Source: Christensenella sp. (GTDB lineage: Bacteria > Bacillota > Clostridia > Christensenellales > Maliibacteriaceae). From it: DNA of 10,764 nucleotides. The stretch's first letter is position 1, and each line of letters begins with the position of its first letter. The notes beneath the pieces are model-generated. The model was not told the DNA's origin and made no database searches. It saw only the letters and a program-made list of their open reading frames with translations. The stretch is taken from the NCBI GenBank assembly GCA_019420085.1, contig JAHZHV010000058.1:1-10764 (forward strand). The letters run 5' to 3'. Both the position numbers and the translations under genes were made by a program. Positions 6,248 to 10,764 of the stretch are shown here, one piece after another.

Positions 6248-6597
6248 CGCAGGAACAGCTGGCCGTGCAGCTTCCCACGCTCCTTCTGCTTGCCTGCGGC
6301 GGTGCGGCGGCGGGACTTTTCTACGATATTCTGCGCTTTTTTCGCCTGCTCTGGGTGAAACAAAAGTGGCTTTGCACACTGATAGACGTGTTGTATGTCC
6401 TTGCGGCGGCATGCTGGTTTTTGTGGCTGCTTGTGCAGGGAAACGGCGGTCGGATCAGCGTGTATGCTTTTTTTGCCGCCGCATGCGGCATGGCGCTGTA
6501 TGCCGCTGGCATAGGTTCTTATGTGCGAAGGATGACGCAGCGCGCGGCGACGTGGATGAAGGCGCGCTGGAAGAAAAAACCAGAAGAGGAAAATTAG
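6244..6597 (+). CDS. yabQ: Spore cortex membrane protein YabQ
   Basis: A 117-residue polytopic membrane protein; in B. subtilis YabQ is required for spore cortex formation. Three hydrophobic segments are seen at about residues 10-30, 41-63 and 70-90, with the GLFYDILRFFR motif after the first segment that is characteristic of YabQ (a short acidic/aromatic turn in the membrane protein). The C-terminus is strongly basic (RRMTQ to KARWKKK). ATG at 6244 overlaps the yabP TGA by four bases, so the two are translationally coupled. A frame-mate start at 6226 lies inside yabP and is not used. divIC follows after 80 bases with its own probable promoter. Confidence 0.88.
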   Translation: MTQEQLAVQLPTLLLLACGGAAAGLFYDILRFFRLLWVKQKWLCTLIDVLYVLAAACWFLWLLVQGNGGRISVYAFFAAACGMALYAAGIGSYVRRMTQRAATWMKARWKKKPEEEN

Positions 6598-6605
6598 AGA
6601 AAACC

Positions 6606-6635
6606 TTTTCAAATGCCGCCATAGTGTGGTATGAT
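6606..6635 (+). promoter_or_regulatory. Promoter candidate for divIC
   Basis: TATGAT (6630-6635) is preceded by TG at 6627-6628, giving an extended -10. TTTTCA (6606-6611) is a four-of-six -35 match at 18 bases. This would give divIC vegetative expression independent of the sporulation genes upstream, as cell division requires. Confidence 0.5.
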
Positions 6636-6644
6636 AAACCACAC
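6624..6644. repeat. Perfect palindrome covering the divIC -10 region
   Basis: GTGTGGT (6624-6630) and ACCACAC (6638-6644) form a perfect 7-bp inverted repeat with a 7-base centre that contains most of the TATGAT -10 box. It could be an operator for a dimeric repressor. A weak terminator for yabQ is the alternative, since a T-run occurs at 6650-6654, but that is six bases past the stem. Confidence 0.55.
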
Positions 6645-6677
6645 ACAGATTTTTGGAAAAGAAGCGGGGGATACCTT

Positions 6678-6992
6678 GTGGCCGTAAAGCGCCGTATTAA
6701 AGTGAATAAGCGGTTTTACGTGCTGGTCGCACTGGTTGTCGTCGCTTTGTTTGCCGTTCAGTTTATCAAGGCAAACGTAAAACTTGCCCAGCAGCAGGAA
6801 ATTTTGGCGCAGCTGGATGAGCAGATCGAGCAGGCGCAGGCGTATAACGACTCGCTGGAAAGTCAGATCGCCTCTGCGGACTCGCTGGAGAATATCGAGC
6901 AGACGGCGCGCCGGCAGCTTGGCTGGGTAAAGGAAAACGAGATCCTCTATATTGCGGAAACCGACGAGCCGGAGGAGACGCAGAATCCGTGA
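6678..6992 (+). CDS. divIC: Septum formation initiator, DivIC/FtsB family
   Basis: A 104-residue bitopic membrane protein of the division complex; DivIC works with FtsL and DivIB at the septum. The layout is a basic N-terminus (AVKRRIKVNKR), one membrane segment (about residues 13-31), then a coiled coil rich in Gln, Glu and Leu (about 36-75) and a conserved tail with ENIEQTARRQLGWVKENEIL, shown here by its landmarks EQTARRQLG and KENEIL. The tail matches the family's A(R)-x-LG-x-V-x-x-x-E pattern. GTG at 6678 is chosen because it lies seven bases after GGGGG (6666-6670) and gives the right topology; the same frame is open far upstream through yabQ but out of its coding frame. Order yabP-yabQ-divIC is conserved. 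Confidence 0.88.
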   Translation: MAVKRRIKVNKRFYVLVALVVVALFAVQFIKANVKLAQQQEILAQLDEQIEQAQAYNDSLESQIASADSLENIEQTARRQLGWVKENEILYIAETDEPEETQNP

Positions 6993-7005
6993 AGGGGAAG
7001 AAGGT

Positions 7006-7065
7006 ATGAAAATGGCCGTGTTGGCGCGCATGTCGCGCAGCACGGCTTTTGTTTGTGAAGTATGA
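7006..7065 (+). other. 19-codon leader-like ORF spanning a terminator
   Basis: ATG at 7006 with AAGGGG at 6992-6997 (8-base spacing) opens a 19-residue frame, MKMAVLARMSRSTAFVCEV, ending in TGA at 7063. The whole terminator hairpin (7015-7046) lies inside it. It may be a regulatory leader peptide for the ppx-like gene or a chance ORF; nothing proves translation. Confidence 0.3.
7015..7053 (+). terminator. Intrinsic terminator after divIC
   Basis: GCCGTG (7015-7020) pairs with CACGGC (7041-7046), and after a small internal irregularity GCGCG (7024-7028) pairs with CGCGC (7034-7038). The stem is followed by TTTTGTTT. It separates divIC from the ppx-like gene. Confidence 0.8.
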
Positions 7066-7084
7066 CGCAGGGAGGAAAACGAGC

Positions 7085-8044
7085 TTGGTTAAAAACGAAG
7101 CGGCGCGCGTTGCGGCGATTGATGTGGGAACCAATTCCGTCCGGCTGGTGCTTGGACATATGGACCATGGCATATTGATTCGGGAGAAGAAGTATGTTTC
7201 CACCACGCGCATCGGCGAGGGGACAAGCAGTACGGATCTGCTTTTGGAAGAGCCCATGCGCCGTACGGCTGCCGCGGTGGGAGAATTTGCCGCGCAGGCA
7301 AAGCGGGAGGGCTATACGCTTTTGGGTGCGTATGCCACAAGCGCCGTACGGGAGGCGCCGAATCGGGATGCCTTTGTGGCGTTGTGTGCACAGGAGGGCG
7401 TCCGGCTGGATATTTTGAGCGGATATGCGGAGTCGGCAATTGGTTTTTACGGTGCGGCGCAGGGCAAGGCGGGCACATGTATCGTTGCGGATATCGGCGG
7501 CGGCAGCACGGAACTCTGCGTCGGAACAGGGGGCAGACTTGCCTTTGGCGACAGCGCGCGCGTTGGCGCGGTGCGCATGCGCGAGCGCTTTGCCGATGCG
7601 CAGGGATGCCTTGACGATGCGTCGCGCGCAAAGCTTTCTGAATATGCGCAGGATATGCTGGGGCCGATTGCACAGCAGCTGGGTCCGTATGATACGCTCA
7701 TCGGTGTGGGCGGGACGTTTACAACGCTGTGCGCGATGCAGCAGCAGCTTACAGTCTATGACCCGCAGCGGGTGCAGGACGCGACGCTGCAGGCGGCGCA
7801 AATTGCGCAGTTTGCAAAGACGCTTTGCCAAATGCCGCTTTCCAAACGGCTGCAGCTGCCCGGACTTTCGCCCAGACGTGCAGACATCATTGCCGCCGCC
7901 GCCGTCATCGCCGAGGCTGTCATGTCCGTAACCGGCGCTTCCAACTTGCAGGTCAGCGAGCGCGACGGACTGGAGGGATACGCGCAGGCGGTCTATCGAA
8001 ACGAGCTTGCGGCGCTGTGCACACACGCATCGCAGGATTGCTGA
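7085..8044 (+). CDS. Ppx/GppA family phosphatase
   Basis: A 319-residue, two-domain member of the exopolyphosphatase / pppGpp phosphatase family (ASKHA fold); it should hydrolyse polyphosphate or guanosine pentaphosphate in the cytoplasm. Motifs in order: IDVGTNSVRL at about 12-21, TSAVREAPN at 85-93, the SG-x-x-E region LSGYAES at 111-117, DIGGGSTE at about 136-143, GVGGT at about 207-211, and RRADII near 262 in the place of the ERAD-I motif. In family members the SG motif usually reads SG-x-E-E; here it is S-G-Y-A-E, so one acidic residue is replaced. The start is TTG at 7085, nine bases after GGGAGG (7070-7075); no ATG fits in frame. It is single-domain short form, without the HD-like C-terminal half of E. 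coli Ppx. Confidence 0.88.
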   Translation: MVKNEAARVAAIDVGTNSVRLVLGHMDHGILIREKKYVSTTRIGEGTSSTDLLLEEPMRRTAAAVGEFAAQAKREGYTLLGAYATSAVREAPNRDAFVALCAQEGVRLDILSGYAESAIGFYGAAQGKAGTCIVADIGGGSTELCVGTGGRLAFGDSARVGAVRMRERFADAQGCLDDASRAKLSEYAQDMLGPIAQQLGPYDTLIGVGGTFTTLCAMQQQLTVYDPQRVQDATLQAAQIAQFAKTLCQMPLSKRLQLPGLSPRRADIIAAAAVIAEAVMSVTGASNLQVSERDGLEGYAQAVYRNELAALCTHASQDC

Positions 8045-8076
8045 CGTGAAAAAAAGAACCGCAAGGATGCGGATAG

Positions 8077-8120
8077 AAAAAAGCTTCAAAGCCATTGGAA
8101 CGGCTTTGAAGCTTTTTTTT
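8077..8120. terminator. Strong bidirectional terminator, ppx / amidohydrolase
   Basis: GCTTCAAAGCC (8083-8093) pairs perfectly with GGCTTTGAAGC (8102-8112), extended by six A-T pairs, with an 8-base loop and eight T at 8113-8120. The A-run on the left gives a T-run on the minus strand, so it serves both convergent genes. Confidence 0.92.
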
Positions 8121-8144
8121 GCGGTGAAACGGATTGCAGCCGGT

Positions 8145-8907
8145 TTACAGACCGAGCAGCGCCTGTGCGTTTTGTCCCAAAACGGCGTCGGCCTGCGCCT
8201 GCGGCAGGATGCTTTTGACAAATTCCATATCCTGACGCGGCGTGTGCCACGGGCTGTCGGAGCCAAAGACAATGCGCTGCGTGCCGTGCCGGCGCACAAT
8301 TTCCTTCGCAAAGGGCGTCGGGATCGAGCCCTGCCCAAAGGATGTATCAAAATACAGCGGAAGGCCGCACAGATGCTGCAATACGCCTTCCCAGTCGCAC
8401 CAGGCGCCCCAGTGCGCCGCCACGACGGGCGAATCGAACCAGCGCAGCGCGCGCGCCAGACGCTGCGGCGAACAATGCACCGGCGCGCCGTAGGCAAGGT
8501 CGTACCCGGCGTGAAAGACGGTGGGCAGCCCCAGCTGTGAAATCTTTTTGTAAATCGGCTTCATTTTTTCGTCGTCTACGAAGAAATTCTGATATTCCGG
8601 ATGGAACTTGACGCCGCGCAGGCCGAGGCTTTGAATGCGGTCCAGTTCCTCCAGCGCGTCGGGACTTTCCGGATGGACGGAACCAAAGCAGATCAGCCTG
8701 TCGCTTTGAATGGAAGCGGCAAAATCATTGACGCTGTGCTGCTGATGTGCATTGGTTGCGATGCACAGCACGACGGAAATATCCACGCCGTCGCGATCCA
8801 TGCTGGCAATCAGCCCGCCTGCGGTGCCGTCGCTGTGCGCAGGAATGTTGCCGCTGGCCTTCTGCAAGCGCGTCGGGGAAACAATGTGTGTGAAAATCGA
8901 TAATCAT
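8145..8907 (-). pseudogene. Amidohydrolase-family protein, frameshifted near the N-terminus
   Basis: The gene opens with ATG at 8907, eight bases after GGGGG (minus strand), and encodes MIIDFHTHCFPDALA with the HxH metal motif expected at the start of an amidohydrolase-2/TIM-barrel metallohydrolase. The rest of the protein continues in another frame from about 8867: QKASGNIPAHSDGT, SMDRDGVDISVVL, GVKFHPE, TVFHAGYD, VVAAHWGAW and FGSDSPW, which supply the remaining metal ligands (His, His and the Asp of GSDSPW). Joining the two frames needs 3n+2 extra bases, and homologues have several more residues between FPD and SG, so a small deletion is likely. A 240-residue product could start at TTG 8867 but would lack HxH and has no clear ribosome binding site. 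Sequencing error is possible. Confidence 0.75.
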
Positions 8908-8955
8908 GAATGCATCCCCCTTTTTGCATGCAAGAATATTTGAAAAACATTAATG

Positions 8956-8984
8956 ATTATAAACTGCAAATCGAATTTACGCAA
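8956..8984 (-). promoter_or_regulatory. Promoter candidate for the amidohydrolase gene
   Basis: On the minus strand TTGCGT (8984 to 8979) and TATAAT (8961 to 8956) are 17 bases apart. The -10 is perfect and the -35 matches at three of six. It lies about 50 bases upstream of the ATG at 8907. Confidence 0.6.
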
Positions 8985-8988
8985 TCGG

Positions 8989-9020
8989 GTATAGCGGGCG
9001 CGGTATGGACGGACACTAAT
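8989..9020 (+). promoter_or_regulatory. Weak forespore-type promoter candidate for spoIVB
   Basis: GTATA (8989-8993) fits the SigF -35 GYWTA, and GGACACTAAT (9011-9020) is a partial match to a SigF/SigG -10, at 17 bases. Known spoIVB genes are forespore-expressed, which motivates the call; the -10 deviates at two key positions. Confidence 0.2.
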
Positions 9021-9054
9021 ATACACAATCAAAAAAGAGGAAGGAACGATCTCG

Positions 9055-10326
9055 ATGTCAAAAGCAGGGAAACGGCGTGTGCAGTATTTTGCCGCCGCGC
9101 TTTTATTTGCCGCCGCGCACAGCAGCTATTTTCAAAGTATTGACGCATTGCCAAAATCCATTACGCTGACGCAGGATACTGCGATTGCGATGCAGCTGCC
9201 CTTCGGCATTCGAATCGGCGGTGATCCGCTTCCCGTCAGCGTCAGTGCCTCCGAAGACGAGACGCTTGGTACGCGCATGCAGGCGCAGGCGGCAACGGGA
9301 AGTGCGCAGACATCCTTTTCGCTGTTTGGGATACTGCCGATTAAGAGCGTGGAAGTCAGCGTCGTGCAGGAGCGCACGCTGCAGGCGGGCGGACAGCTTT
9401 TGGGCATTGCGCTTTTGACGGACGGTGCGCTGGTTGTAGGGACGTCGAAGGTACTGGATGAAGCGGGAACCTGGCGCGATCCGGCTGTGGAAGCGGGCCT
9501 TTTGCCGGGCGACCTGATTACGCACATCAACGGTCAGAAGGTGGAAAATGCGGCTTTCATGAGTGAAAGCCTGACGGATTTAAATGCGGATGTGGTGGAT
9601 CTTGCTATTGTGCGCGAGGATCAGACGCTGCATGTCTATGCACAACCGGTCCTTGAGGCGGGCAGCAGGATGTATCGCCTGGGCATCTGGGTGCGCGATT
9701 CGACGGCGGGCGTGGGGACGCTGACGTATGCAGATGTGGAAAACGGCGTGTACGGCGCGCTTGGACACGGCATCGTCGACGGCGATACCCATCAATATCT
9801 GACGGTGCAGCAGGGATGCGTCGTTGCGGCGAAGATCACGGGAATTACACCGGGCCAGGTCGGTGCGCCGGGGCAGATCAGCGGCAGTTACAGCATCGAT
9901 CAAACGAGCGTCGGCAATATCCTGCGCAATAATGCATTTGGGATTTTCGGGCAATTGCAGGATGTGCAGCAGCTGTCGGAGCAGACCGTACTGCCGATTG
10001 CCCTGCGCAGTCAGGTCGAGCGGGGGCCGGCGCAGATTCTGTGTCAGGTGGACGGGACGCTTGAAGCCTACGACTGCATGATCGAGAAGATTACGCCGCA
10101 GCGCAGCGCGCAGGCAAAGAGCATGGTCATCCGCGTGACCGACGAGCAATTGCTGCGCAATACCGGCGGCATCGTACAGGGGATGAGCGGCAGCCCGCTG
10201 ATACAGAACGCAAAGCTGATCGGCGCCGTGACGCATGTCTTTGTCAACGACCCTACGCGCGGATACGGGGTGTTCATTGAGTGGATGCTGGAACAAAGCG
10301 ACGCGATTGCGCAGGCCGGGGCATAA
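9055..10326 (+). CDS. spoIVB: SpoIVB-type serine peptidase (S55)
   Basis: A 423-residue PDZ-containing peptidase. In B. subtilis, SpoIVB is secreted from the forespore into the intermembrane space and cleaves SpoIVFA, which activates the SpoIVFB protease and so SigK in the mother cell. Here a basic N-terminus and weak hydrophobic segment (about 9-25) are followed by a PDZ domain (about 120-185, with LLPGDLITHINGQKV) and the S55 domain. The catalytic His is H238 in GALGHGI and the Ser is S380 in GMSGSP, both two residues displaced from H236 and S378 of B. subtilis; an Asp (363) precedes the Ser region. ATG at 9055 follows GAGGAAGGA. The usual neighbours recN and spo0A are absent: a divergent gene lies upstream and a terminator downstream. 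A second spoIVB paralogue is possible. Confidence 0.92.
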   Translation: MSKAGKRRVQYFAAALLFAAAHSSYFQSIDALPKSITLTQDTAIAMQLPFGIRIGGDPLPVSVSASEDETLGTRMQAQAATGSAQTSFSLFGILPIKSVEVSVVQERTLQAGGQLLGIALLTDGALVVGTSKVLDEAGTWRDPAVEAGLLPGDLITHINGQKVENAAFMSESLTDLNADVVDLAIVREDQTLHVYAQPVLEAGSRMYRLGIWVRDSTAGVGTLTYADVENGVYGALGHGIVDGDTHQYLTVQQGCVVAAKITGITPGQVGAPGQISGSYSIDQTSVGNILRNNAFGIFGQLQDVQQLSEQTVLPIALRSQVERGPAQILCQVDGTLEAYDCMIEKITPQRSAQAKSMVIRVTDEQLLRNTGGIVQGMSGSPLIQNAKLIGAVTHVFVNDPTRGYGVFIEWMLEQSDAIAQAGA

Positions 10327-10334
10327 GCAAAACA

Positions 10335-10400
10335 AAAAAGCGCGGGAATCCTTCCATTCTTTTGCAAGAAGGAGGCAGTCCTGCGCTTTTTCTTTTTTTT
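10335..10400. terminator. Strong bidirectional terminator after spoIVB
   Basis: AAAAAGCGCGGGA (10335-10347) pairs over 13 bp with TCCTGCGCTTTTT (10379-10391, one G-T). Inside, TCCTTC (10349-10354) can pair with GAAGGA (10368-10373), or TTCTT (10357-10361) with AAGAA (10366-10370). TTTTTCTTTTTTTT follows on the plus strand and TTTTTTGTTTT on the minus strand. Confidence 0.92.
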
Positions 10401-10409
10401 GAGGATGAT

Positions 10410-10764
10410 TCAGCGGATGCGTACATGCGGCGCGTATTGCCGCAGCAGCGGAATGAATTCCTCTGCCCGGATGCCGGAAAAACCGCTTTTGAATATGGGA
10501 ATGATCTGCTTTGCGTCGGTTTGAAGCAGATAAAGATCGCGCGTCTTGAAAAGGCGTCTGCAGCTTTCGTAGCGGATGACGGCCTGCGCGCCGCTGGTTA
10601 GGTTTTGAAGCCGCACGCTGTCTTTGAAAAAGGACAGTTTATATTCGCAGGATTCACGGCCGTATGTTTCGGTAAACGCGCGGATCTGGCGGCGCGTCAG
10701 TTTTTTGTTTAAAACAAGAGAGTCAAGGAAAATGAGCGCAAACATCGCCGCGGCGATCCAGACG
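10410..10764 (-). CDS. YcxB-like membrane protein, C-terminal part (partial)
   Basis: The reading frame runs from the stop at 10410-10412 to the window edge with no stop, so the 5' end lies outside. An in-frame ATG at 10745 is inside a hydrophobic stretch (VWIAAAMFALIFLDSLVL), so it is not taken as the true start; that stretch is probably the last membrane segment. The cytoplasmic part after it resembles the YcxB-like C-terminal domain: EYKLSFFKDSVRLQNL, AVIRYESCRRLFKTRDLYLLQT, and a IIPIFKSGF turn before the final helix EEFIPLLRQYAP. The domain's function is unknown. It is convergent with spoIVB and shares its terminator. Confidence 0.7.
   Translation of the reverse strand, partial: VWIAAAMFALIFLDSLVLNKKLTRRQIRAFTETYGRESCEYKLSFFKDSVRLQNLTSGAQAVIRYESCRRLFKTRDLYLLQTDAKQIIPIFKSGFSGIRAEEFIPLLRQYAPHVRIR

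Noticed and set aside
8007..8540. 177-codon plus-strand frame after ppx
   Set aside because: Runs through the strong terminator and antisense to the amidohydrolase gene.
8865..8907. Programmed ribosomal frameshift in the amidohydrolase
   Set aside because: No slippery heptamer, no stimulatory stop codon or hairpin at the junction, and several family residues appear missing, so deletion or sequence error explains it better.

Overview
The window reads as a chromosomal segment of an endospore-forming Firmicute, probably a fairly GC-rich member of the Clostridia. The evidence is the yabP-yabQ-divIC cluster, a SpoIVB-type S55 peptidase, a cysteine T-box leader, strong GGGAGG/AGGAGG ribosome binding sites, and rho-independent terminators at most gene boundaries. 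A Christensenellales-like source is a guess from gene content and base composition. I see no phage, IS element, CRISPR array, tRNA or rRNA gene.

Layout. (1) 93-2131: type III pantothenate kinase (coaX) overlaps homoserine dehydrogenase (hom) by 4 bases; a short hairpin follows. (2) 2211-2561: a small one-domain cupin, ending in a bidirectional terminator shared with the next gene. (3) 2647-3405, minus strand: a membrane-anchored VanY/M15-like protein that has lost its zinc-binding and catalytic residues. (4) 3477-3955: divergent promoters, then a complete T-box leader whose specifier codon (UGC) and tRNA-end-binding bases (UGGA) both indicate tRNA-Cys. (5) 3956-5841: cysS, then a small GNAT-like protein of unknown role. 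(6) 5855-6992: yabP-yabQ-divIC, with a possible sporulation promoter and competing hairpins before yabP, and a second promoter inside a perfect palindrome before divIC. (7) 7006-8044: a short leader-like ORF running through a terminator, then a Ppx/GppA-family phosphatase starting at TTG. (8) 8145-8907, minus strand: an amidohydrolase broken by a frameshift after its N-terminal HxH motif. (9) 9055-10326: spoIVB alone, without its usual neighbour spo0A. (10) 10410 to the window end, minus strand: the C-terminal part of a YcxB-like membrane protein.

How the genes relate. Housekeeping functions (CoA synthesis, the threonine/methionine branch of aspartate-family synthesis, cysteine charging of tRNA, septum formation) sit among sporulation functions (YabP and YabQ at the developing spore coat/cortex; SpoIVB signalling from forespore to mother cell). 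Most transcription units are short and closed by terminators. I found no obvious new multi-gene system. The most unusual items are the catalytically dead VanY-like protein with a CxxC motif in the former zinc site, the mutually exclusive hairpins in the yabP leader, the ORF-spanned terminator before ppx, and spoIVB separated from spo0A.
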